Positions 1 through 7,502 of a stretch of DNA of 64,000 bases are shown here, piece after piece. The stretch's first letter is position 1. Every line of letters starts with the position of its first letter. A program made the translations under genes and the position numbers. The notes under the pieces were generated by a model. That model was given only the letters and a program-made list of their open reading frames with translations. It did not search any database and had not been told where the DNA came from. This stretch comes from JAJYKC01 sp963823105 (lineage in GTDB: Bacteria > Acidobacteriota > Terriglobia > Bryobacterales > Bryobacteraceae), in NCBI GenBank assembly GCA_963823105.1, contig CAWGKC010000004.1, positions 372,001 through 436,000 on the forward strand, given 5' to 3'.

Positions 1-1
1 C

Positions 2-772
2 GATTTCACCGATACCCCCAACTCCACGGCGGCCACACTCCCAACGACCCCAATTGGGTCCACGGCATGGTCGCTGTTCGCCATCGCCAGCGGCATGAAC
101 GCCGGCTCGCTCGACGCCGCCAACTCCGTTCTTTGGATGAAGGCTTTCGGCGCGCAAGCCGTTACCGTTCCCGGCCCCAGCAGCCTGGAATACGCCCCAC
201 CCTATGTCAATCCCCACAAATTCGATGGCGTCCTCCCGATAGTCTGGGAAGAGAACGGCGATAAAGTCTACTCCATCCCCAATCGCACGTCATCGCTCGC
301 CCACGTCATCCCCGCCTCTGCCGCCGTCTCCACCCGCCCTATCAATGGCCTCGACACCGTTCAAACCGCCCGCTACGCCTCCGCCCTCGACGACCCATCG
401 CTACCCGAAGCTCCCCTCCGCTGGCGCAATCTCCACGCCTTCTCCATCACGACCTCGGCCACTCCCTCGCAAACAATTTCCATCCAAATCACTTACACCC
501 CCGGTTGGCACGCCTCCGCCAATGGACGCCCTATCCCCGTCTCAAGCGATGGCCTCGGCCTAATCCTTCTCCACCCCGCCTGCCAAGGCCCCTGCCAAAT
601 CGAAATGTCCTACGACGGCGGCCGCGAACGATCCATCACGCTGATCCTCAGCCTCGCCACCGCGCTCATGCTTTGCCTGTGGCTGCTTACTCGCTGCGAA
701 ATCAAACCGGACGCTTACGCGGCGAAGCGAGGGAGCGGAACGTATACGCACAGACCGCCGAGAGACCCTTGA
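2..772 (+). CDS. C-terminal part of a YfhO-like membrane protein (5' partial)
   Basis: The frame is open to the left edge, so the start lies outside the window; 256 residues are visible. The last ~110 residues have the layout seen at the C-terminus of large YfhO-type membrane proteins and membrane glycosyltransferases: an extracytoplasmic beta-rich segment (YTPGWHASANGRPIPV, near residues 165-180) followed by one hydrophobic helix (ITLILSLATALMLCLWLLT) and a short basic cytoplasmic tail. The motif 'PGW.A..NGR.I.V' is what I recognise. The catalytic N-terminal part is not visible, so the substrate cannot be stated. The next gene on the same strand begins 67 bp downstream. The family call is an inference from the tail only. 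Confidence 0.6.
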   Translation, partial: DFTDTPNSTAATLPTTPIGSTAWSLFAIASGMNAGSLDAANSVLWMKAFGAQAVTVPGPSSLEYAPPYVNPHKFDGVLPIVWEENGDKVYSIPNRTSSLAHVIPASAAVSTRPINGLDTVQTARYASALDDPSLPEAPLRWRNLHAFSITTSATPSQTISIQITYTPGWHASANGRPIPVSSDGLGLILLHPACQGPCQIEMSYDGGRERSITLILSLATALMLCLWLLTRCEIKPDAYAAKRGSGTYTHRPPRDP

Positions 773-839
773 CACCGTACGGAAGAAAGCGCCATCATCA
801 ACTAGCGGACGGTTCACCGCACTAGAAAGGAACGCCCAT

Positions 840-1613
840 ATGACACGTTTTCTCCTGCCAGTATCATTACTCGCCGTCACGGCGATGTGGCCGGCGACTC
901 GAGCATCCGCCGAGGAACTGCCGTCTACCATGTTGAATTTCGCGATCGGCCAGGAAGGAAGCCCGATAAAATTCACCGTCGCTACTTCGACGCACGACTG
1001 GATTTACTATGAGGTCCGCGTGCGGAACGTGAGCGACCACGTCATAACGAGCGTAACGCTAGGGATGACGCTCTCTCCAATCTCACAGTCCGGCCATGTC
1101 GACACGGAGAAAGGCATCCTTATCGAGGGACCTCTCACCTCAACGGGAGGCCTGCAGCCCCAGGACGAGGTGACCCTCGCCGTGCATCTCATTTCCGGCA
1201 GCGACTTGCGCGAACGCCGGTCGAGGATGGGCTGGGTCCGTTCCTATGCTGAAATCGGCGTCCTCAAGGCAAGCTACGACGGTGGGGAGTACGTCTTCGA
1301 TGCGATGGCTCACCATGGGTTCGATCGAGCGCCTATCGAATTGGGTTTGCGCGCGGGACTGATGGTTCCATGCAAGCGACCAGCCCGCGACGCGTACGCT
1401 CGGGAGGGCGGCTTGTTCCGGACGGCGGCATTCGCCGAACCGGCTAGCGATCTGCCGGAGAGTAGTTTTTATTGCGCGGACAACCCGACGGCGTGCGTGT
1501 TCTGTACGAACAACACATCGAGTTGCTCGGTTACGTTCTGCACCGGAGGCTCATGCGGCACGGGTACTTGCTCGGCTACCTGCTGCGCCATGCAAGTCTG
1601 TCAGTGGCATTAG
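840..1613 (+). CDS. secreted protein of unknown function with Cys-rich C-terminal tail
   Basis: This is a 257-residue protein with a clear Sec signal peptide (MTRFLLPVSLLAVTAMW... cleaved near ASA-EE, residue ~25). The ATG follows a good Shine-Dalgarno (GAAAGGAACGCCCAT). Residues 30-190 look like a beta-rich extracytoplasmic domain. The last 47 residues contain ten cysteines in a Ser/Thr/Gly-rich background (spacings such as FCTNNTSSC, FCTGGSC, ATCCAMQVC) and end in CQWH. I do not recognise the family. The tail could form a disulphide-knotted cap, bind metal, or be a modified peptide; none is shown. It stands alone between a membrane protein and the convergent lptFG gene. Confidence 0.75.
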   Translation: MTRFLLPVSLLAVTAMWPATRASAEELPSTMLNFAIGQEGSPIKFTVATSTHDWIYYEVRVRNVSDHVITSVTLGMTLSPISQSGHVDTEKGILIEGPLTSTGGLQPQDEVTLAVHLISGSDLRERRSRMGWVRSYAEIGVLKASYDGGEYVFDAMAHHGFDRAPIELGLRAGLMVPCKRPARDAYAREGGLFRTAAFAEPASDLPESSFYCADNPTACVFCTNNTSSCSVTFCTGGSCGTGTCSATCCAMQVCQWH

Positions 1614-1715
1614 GGCCGTCTGGAAGATCTGCGGTGCCCTCTGGCGCGACGCGTCCAAAACCGGGAGGCTAGGCCTGCCGTCTCGGAGAGGGGAGGACTC
1701 CTGCGCGGACCGAGT

Positions 1716-4076
1716 TCACGTACGCATGCGCGTAAAGAAGTAAAGGCCCGACAGCGAGAAAAGCAAATCCGGCGACCATGCCGCGAACGCCGCCGGCAAC
1801 AGATTCACGTTGCCCACCTGCTGGAAGAGCAGGTTGATGGTCGAATACGCGATGGCGATTCCGAAGCTCACTCCCACTCCCGCCATCGCCCCGCGGTTGC
1901 CGGTGAGAAACGCGAACGGGACGGCGATCAACGCCATAATCAGCGCAAACAGCGGCACCGAAAACTTGCGGTAGAACTGAACCTGCAGCGGAACCGTATC
2001 GACGCCGCTTTGTTGCAGCTCGCGGATGTAGTCCGATAACTGAATAAAGTTCATCTGCTTGGACTCGACAACCTCTTTCAGAAAGTAGTCGGGCGGCTCG
2101 GTCGCCTCCGGAAAGGTCGCCGTCCTTCCGCTGAAGTCGTTAAACGGCTCGCGGCCCTGGTCGAATTGCCTGCTCCATCCATTTTCAAAAATCCACTTGT
2201 GCAGTGTGCCGGCCCAATGCGCGCGTTCGGCCGAGATCTGCCGTTCCAGCCGGAACGTCGCCGGGTCGAGTTCATAGACGTCCACTCCCGCCATCACCAG
2301 TTGGACCGGATCGAAATATTTGTAGTAATAGATTTTCGAATCGCGGCCGAAAATCCATTTGCGGTCCGCGCGAAGATAGGTCTGCACCGGCCGCCCTTTA
2401 ATCTCGTCGCGCAGGGCGTCCTGTTTGCGGTTGGCGCCGGGAATGTAATAGTGATCGAAGGCGAATAACGCTCCGCTCACCAGAACGCTGGTGAGAATCA
2501 CCGGCGCGGCGAGCCGGAAAACGCTGACGCCGCAAGCCAGAAACGCCGTCACCTCGTTGTGTTTGGTCAGCACTCCAAAGGTAATGAGCACGGCCACCAG
2601 AACGCTGATCGGCGTCGAGTCGTAGATCAGCATCGGCCCCAGGAAGAATAAATAGCTTCCCACCTTCGACATGGGGATGTGATTCTTGATAATGTCGCTC
2701 AGCAGTTCGAAAAACGTGAACACTTCGGTCATCAATACGAAGCTGGCCAGCAGAACGACGAGGTAAAACAGAAAACTGGCCAGGACATACGTGTCGATCA
2801 CCTGCGGGAACAGGGGAAACCGGAACGAGCCGCGCGGGGCCATGCGGGCGGGGGCGGCGATTCCGCGGAAGCCGGCGCCCGCCGAGCGGAGCCACGCGCG
2901 AACGACGCCAATCCAGTCGCGATCGCCCGGCGCGTCCAACCGCAGCAGCAGTAAAAGACCGATCAGTAGAAAAGCGGCGTTCGGGATCCAAACCGCCTCG
3001 CCCACCGGCAGCGCCCGTTGTTTCGCCAGCCCGATCAGCGTGATCAGGCCCATGTAGTAAAGGAAAGCCAGCGCCAAAGTAACCACGAACGCCGTCGATT
3101 TTCCGCCTTTGCGCGAGGACACGCCCAAGGGAATTCCCAGAAGCGCCAGAATAATGCAGGCCGGCGGCAGCGCCAGCCGCTGCTGGAATTCGATGCGCGC
3201 CTCGATCACTTTATCGGCGTCGAGCGTTTTGTCGCGGTAAGCCATGCGGAACAGCGGCACGGTATCCAACTCGGTCACCGCCCGCGCCACGCGCACCTCG
3301 TTCGGCCGCTGCGCCTCCAGCAGTTGATCCCCGCGCGGAAACGAAGTGCTGATGTACTGGGTAATGTCCTTGGCGACCTCGTGCGTGCTGCCATCGCGCA
3401 GCGAGAGCTGAATGCGGTTGTGAACGGCGTCGGGGATGGCGAGCGCATCGGAGGCCACCGTGATGCGCGGCGCGTCTCCGCGTTCGTGGCCGTCGGTGTT
3501 GCGCGATTCCGGCGCCGTCAAATCCGCCATGAAGATCTTTTTCCACCGGTAAACGGGCCCCGTTTTCGTCTCCGCCGCGAAGGTGACGTCGCCGACGTAG
3601 AGAACCCTGTCCGGAAATTGTTCCTCGAAAACGCGCGGCTCCACTTCGGCCGTGAGCTGGCTCGCGACGATCTGATTCAGCAGCCGGTCCGTGCGCCAGA
3701 GCGAATAGGGAGTCAGCCACAGGGAAGCGGCGGCGGTGACCAGCAATCCGGCGAAGGCCAATAGCAGAACCGGTGTCAGCACGCGGCGGCTGGGAACGCC
3801 CGCGGCGCGCATCGCCGTGATCTCTCCGTCGCTCGCCATGCGGCTGAGCGCGATCAACGTCCCGACAAGCACGCCCAAGGGGACGGTGAAGGTGAGCGTG
3901 AACGGAATGGCCAGCAGGAAAAGATGCGCGACCGTGGAGGGCGCCGCCGAGCTTTTCACTAGAATTTCGAACAACCGCCCCAGGCGCTGGAGGAACAGCA
4001 CGAAGGTGAACATCAGCGCGCCGAGTACGGCGCTCGAGAATACTTCGCGCAAAATGGAGCGGTTGAGAATGCCCAT
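1716..4076 (-). CDS. lptFG: LptF-LptG fusion: LPS export ABC transporter permease
   Basis: This 786-residue protein contains two complete YjgP/YjgQ permease units in one chain. Unit 1 (about residues 1-375) starts with helices ending in ILREVFSSAVLGALMF and ends with a three-helix block (LALPPACIILALLGIPLGVSSR...). Unit 2 (about 415-786) repeats the plan, with the start PQVIDTYVLASFLFYLVV, a periplasmic jellyroll-like region, and the end FALIMALIAVPFAFLTGNRG plus terminal helices. In E. coli, LptF and LptG are separate ~360-residue subunits that with LptB2 extract LPS from the inner membrane. The length here equals the two joined by a ~40-residue linker. The gene lies 7 bp after the TldE-like gene, so it is probably the last cistron of that operon. 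Confidence 0.88.
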   Translation of the reverse strand: MGILNRSILREVFSSAVLGALMFTFVLFLQRLGRLFEILVKSSAAPSTVAHLFLLAIPFTLTFTVPLGVLVGTLIALSRMASDGEITAMRAAGVPSRRVLTPVLLLAFAGLLVTAAASLWLTPYSLWRTDRLLNQIVASQLTAEVEPRVFEEQFPDRVLYVGDVTFAAETKTGPVYRWKKIFMADLTAPESRNTDGHERGDAPRITVASDALAIPDAVHNRIQLSLRDGSTHEVAKDITQYISTSFPRGDQLLEAQRPNEVRVARAVTELDTVPLFRMAYRDKTLDADKVIEARIEFQQRLALPPACIILALLGIPLGVSSRKGGKSTAFVVTLALAFLYYMGLITLIGLAKQRALPVGEAVWIPNAAFLLIGLLLLLRLDAPGDRDWIGVVRAWLRSAGAGFRGIAAPARMAPRGSFRFPLFPQVIDTYVLASFLFYLVVLLASFVLMTEVFTFFELLSDIIKNHIPMSKVGSYLFFLGPMLIYDSTPISVLVAVLITFGVLTKHNEVTAFLACGVSVFRLAAPVILTSVLVSGALFAFDHYYIPGANRKQDALRDEIKGRPVQTYLRADRKWIFGRDSKIYYYKYFDPVQLVMAGVDVYELDPATFRLERQISAERAHWAGTLHKWIFENGWSRQFDQGREPFNDFSGRTATFPEATEPPDYFLKEVVESKQMNFIQLSDYIRELQQSGVDTVPLQVQFYRKFSVPLFALIMALIAVPFAFLTGNRGAMAGVGVSFGIAIAYSTINLLFQQVGNVNLLPAAFAAWSPDLLFSLSGLYFFTRMRT

Positions 4077-4083
4077 AAGGCGA

Positions 4084-5838
4084 TTAACCGCCGGTGAGAG
4101 GAGGGGGAGGAACGATGGGCGGCTTGGGCAGTTCGTCCTGCGACCGTTCCAACTCCACTTCGTCGAAGAGCAACCCCGGCGCGACCACGGTCGAAGGGGA
4201 AATGTAGGATCCGCCGCCGATCAGCGCGAACGGCGCGGTGTTGTCGAGAAACGTGAACACCGTGTCCTCGTCGGACGCCGCCACGATGTCTTTGAACGAC
4301 CGCGTCGAGAATCCCCGGAAGCGAAGGCCGCGCACCAGTTCCTCTCGGCCATCCGTATAGACGCGATAAACCAGAATGGGCAGGCTCACCGGCCGGGTGC
4401 CTCCGCCCGATTGCGCCATAGCGGCGGCGATCCGCCGCAATTCGTCCACCGACGCCGACGATGGATAGTCGAGCTTGCGAATCAGAATGCCATACGTCTT
4501 CCCCTGCCGCTGGCACATCTCGATCAATTTCTTTTTTAGTTCCGCGCCGGAAACGGTTTGCGTGGCATGAATAAACAAGTTGCTGAAATCGGGGGAAGAC
4601 GCCCCGAAGCTGCCGTGCAATCGCGCGCGGCCGTTCGACGTTTCGAAATTCTTCAACGCCGGCGTTCGCGTCAGCAAGAAATTTTTCAGCACGCCTTTTT
4701 CGACCAGCGGCAACGCAACGGGCTTCACCCCTTCGTCGTCGAATTGATACGCGCCGGCCAGTTTCTGGCCATGCCACGAGGATTGGCCGGGATCGTCCAC
4801 CACGTCCATCCATTCCGGCAAGATGCGCGAGCCCGCGCGGCCTTCGAGTTCGCTCGGCAAATACGGCACCGGGCGGCCCGGTTGGGGAACGGGTTTGCGC
4901 GTGATCTTCAGATTGTCGCCGAGCACTTGGGCGAACAACTGCGCCGCGGCGAGCGGCTCAAACAGCACCGGGCCCGTATAGTCCTCCCCCTGCGGAGCTT
5001 TGGTGAGTTCCACGAGATTGCCGGCCAGTTGCGTGAAGCCTTTGCGGAGTTCCGCTTCGGCGGGAAGATCGTTGGCATCGAGGGCGACGTAAACATTGGC
5101 GTCGCGCAAGGGCATTCCGTCCGGCGCTTGCGCCCAGACGCGAGCGACCACGTAGGAGATGCCGTCGGGTTGGCGAACTTCGGTTCCTTCCGAATTGACC
5201 AGGTACGACGATGCCTGGATCGATTCGAATCCGGCCGACGAAGAAACGATTTGCGGATAGGCGGCAAAGATCTTCGACAGATCGACGATACGTTCCTTCC
5301 ATGCCGCTTCATCGAGCGTATGGCGCTCGACGGGCTGCAGAAATTTCACCGGAGGTACGCGGGTGAAATCGGGTAACTGGTCCGGAAGGTTCACGTTTTT
5401 GAGCGCCGAGCGCTTGCGGCCGATGGCTTCCTCCGCCGACTTGAACGCCCCGTCGGTTGAGAGCCAAAGCGCCTGGCGAATCGCTCCGTAGTTGTTTTCA
5501 ACCGGCAGTTGCGCTTCTTCGCCGCTCACGCGCAGACCGGACAGAACGTAGTTGGTGTTGTCGAAATCGTAGCTTCCGACGCGGACATTCACCTCCAGCG
5601 CGCGAAGCGGCCGGTGACTGACGCCGAGCAAGCCTCCGAGCGTAGCCGATACGCTGAGGCTGTCGGCGTCTTCGAGCGAATATTCGATGAAATAAGGCGT
5701 ATCGAGACCGGGGATGCGGAGCGTTTGCGACCGCGCCAATTCGTCCTTCAGCGCCTGAAGAACGATGTCGCCGCCCTGGGCGTGGAGCGTGGAGGAGGCG
5801 GCGGCCGCGAGAGCGAGGAAGGCGGCGGCGATCCTCAT
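4084..5838 (-). CDS. exported TldE/PmbA-like protein lacking metal ligands
   Basis: This 584-residue protein has a signal peptide (MRIAAAFLALAAAASSTLHA, cleavage before QGG) and the TldD/PmbA fold along its length. It aligns without gaps to its upstream neighbour around the active site: YVGP...HEIFGH there is YTGP...AQVLGD here (residues 303-308), so both histidines and the glutamate of HExxxH are lost. The C-terminal Cys ligand region (YCGAESGNVPV in the neighbour) is also replaced (IGGGSYISPSTVV). It is therefore the inactive, TldE-like partner of a heterodimer. It starts inside the neighbour's stop (ATGA overlap), implying coupled synthesis at matched amounts. Characterised TldD/TldE is cytoplasmic; export is the odd feature here. 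Confidence 0.85.
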   Translation of the reverse strand: MRIAAAFLALAAAASSTLHAQGGDIVLQALKDELARSQTLRIPGLDTPYFIEYSLEDADSLSVSATLGGLLGVSHRPLRALEVNVRVGSYDFDNTNYVLSGLRVSGEEAQLPVENNYGAIRQALWLSTDGAFKSAEEAIGRKRSALKNVNLPDQLPDFTRVPPVKFLQPVERHTLDEAAWKERIVDLSKIFAAYPQIVSSSAGFESIQASSYLVNSEGTEVRQPDGISYVVARVWAQAPDGMPLRDANVYVALDANDLPAEAELRKGFTQLAGNLVELTKAPQGEDYTGPVLFEPLAAAQLFAQVLGDNLKITRKPVPQPGRPVPYLPSELEGRAGSRILPEWMDVVDDPGQSSWHGQKLAGAYQFDDEGVKPVALPLVEKGVLKNFLLTRTPALKNFETSNGRARLHGSFGASSPDFSNLFIHATQTVSGAELKKKLIEMCQRQGKTYGILIRKLDYPSSASVDELRRIAAAMAQSGGGTRPVSLPILVYRVYTDGREELVRGLRFRGFSTRSFKDIVAASDEDTVFTFLDNTAPFALIGGGSYISPSTVVAPGLLFDEVELERSQDELPKPPIVPPPPLTGG

Positions 5839-7499
5839 TGTTTCACCGGCTCCGGGAAGGCGGGGCGAGGCAGAAGGGGCGGGGGGTCCGAGGAGCGCTC
5901 GGTCTTTTGGACCTCGATTTCGCCGAGGAGCAAGGCGGGAGAAACGGCGGAGACGGGAACGTTGCCGGACTCGGCGCCGCAGTAGCCGTTGAATACTTCC
6001 GCGTGGTCCGACGTGGCGAGGATTTTGGCGAAACTGGCGAGCGGCGTGCCCACGATGCTGACGCCGCGTACGAGTTCGTCGGGGCGTCCATCGGCGTACA
6101 CGCGGTAGACGACAAGCGGAATGACGGTGAAAGCCTGCAGACCGCGGCGTTGCGTGAGCGTATAGCCGCCGGTGATGTCGGCGAAATACAGTCCGTATGG
6201 TTTGTTTTGTTTCTTGATTTCGGCGATCAGCATCTGGCGCAGTTCGGCTTCGGGAACCTGTTTCGCCGATTCGACGAAGAGGTTGGATTGACGGGCCATT
6301 ACTTCCCGGCCCGACTGGCGGCGGCCGTGGCCGTTGGATAGCGGGACGTTTTCGATGGGCATTCTCGAAGTGAGAAACGTCTTAAGGATGCCATTGGCGA
6401 CGACGGTGACGGGCCGCGCCTTCACTCCCTCGTCGTCGTAAAGATAGTAGCCGTTCAGATCGGTAGAGCCGAGTTCGCGCCGGGTGGGATCGAAGACGAC
6501 CGAGAGAAAATCGGGCAACACCGGCTTGCCGAGGCTCTTGGTAAACGTCTGGCCCTCCTCTTCGCTCTTCTGGCGGAAGCCCTCGACGCGATGGCCGAAT
6601 ATCTCGTGGAAGAAGACACCGGAGGCGCGGCCGGATAGAATGGCCGGTCCGACGTAGGGATCGATAGTCGGCGCGACGAGCAGTGCGCCGAGTTCTTTGC
6701 CGATGGCGTTCACGGTCTTCATCAGATCGTCCTGATTGGGAAGATGCCCCGGATCGGCCGCCTCGAAAGTACGCAGCGCGGCGAGGTCCATGCCGTCGGC
6801 CGCCTTGCCTCGCGCCGAGACGACGAGACGGCAATAATACCGGCCTTGCCCGATGCGCGTGCCTTCGGTGTTCACGATGTAGGTGGATTTACGTTCGACG
6901 GCGAAATAAACGCTGGAGGAGAGAACGCCGGGAAAAGCTCCGAGCGCGGCGGATGCCTTGCGGAGCCGGACGTCCCAATCGGCGCTCGAATATTTGAGGC
7001 GCGGCGGCTGTTCTTCGAACTTCTCGGAAGGAGCGGCCGAGAAGTCGCCGGACTTGTCTTCGGACGCGACTTTTAAGCTTTCATCGGATTGAATTTGGAT
7101 CAGACGCTGCGCACCCTGGCGATAGGCGCGGTCGGTGTCGAGCCATAACCTCTGGCGTATCGCCGGCGCGACATCGTCGACGGGGATCGGCACGCCGCTG
7201 GTGAAGCGGGGAAATTCGCCGTGAACGATCCGATAGTTGTCGAGCTGGGGAGTCCCGACGCGAACCGTGACGTCGAGGGTCCGGGCGTGGCCGCCGCCGT
7301 GGGTCTCCAGCGAGCCAAGGGTGTAGGCGAGGACGTCGGATTCCTCGTCGGTGACCTCATAGGCGATGAAGTACGGTTTCGGGTCGGCCTTCTCGCGGAG
7401 GATGGAAAAATTCCGGTCGAGTTCCTCGGTCAAGATGGAGAGAAGAGCGCCCGCGTGGATGACGGGAACGAGCAGGAAAAGAGCCAGGAAGCGGAGCAA
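5835..7499 (-). CDS. exported TldD-like metalloprotease
   Basis: This 554-residue member of the TldD/PmbA (peptidase U62) family retains the zinc motif HEIFGH (residues 298-303) and the distal Cys of YCGAESGNVPV (C507), the ligands known in E. coli TldD. The N-terminus LRFLALFLLVPVIHA is a signal peptide, so the enzyme should act in the periplasm. The only start that supplies it is a TTG one codon after the in-frame stop of the upstream histidine kinase; initiation probably depends on translational coupling. Known TldD/E pairs cleave unfolded peptides, for example trimming microcin B17 leader and CcdA. The periplasmic substrate here is unknown. It forms an operon with the dead TldE-like partner and lptFG. 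Confidence 0.85.
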   Translation of the reverse strand: MLRFLALFLLVPVIHAGALLSILTEELDRNFSILREKADPKPYFIAYEVTDEESDVLAYTLGSLETHGGGHARTLDVTVRVGTPQLDNYRIVHGEFPRFTSGVPIPVDDVAPAIRQRLWLDTDRAYRQGAQRLIQIQSDESLKVASEDKSGDFSAAPSEKFEEQPPRLKYSSADWDVRLRKASAALGAFPGVLSSSVYFAVERKSTYIVNTEGTRIGQGRYYCRLVVSARGKAADGMDLAALRTFEAADPGHLPNQDDLMKTVNAIGKELGALLVAPTIDPYVGPAILSGRASGVFFHEIFGHRVEGFRQKSEEEGQTFTKSLGKPVLPDFLSVVFDPTRRELGSTDLNGYYLYDDEGVKARPVTVVANGILKTFLTSRMPIENVPLSNGHGRRQSGREVMARQSNLFVESAKQVPEAELRQMLIAEIKKQNKPYGLYFADITGGYTLTQRRGLQAFTVIPLVVYRVYADGRPDELVRGVSIVGTPLASFAKILATSDHAEVFNGYCGAESGNVPVSAVSPALLLGEIEVQKTERSSDPPPLLPRPAFPEPVKQ

Positions 7500-7502
7500 A
7501 CC

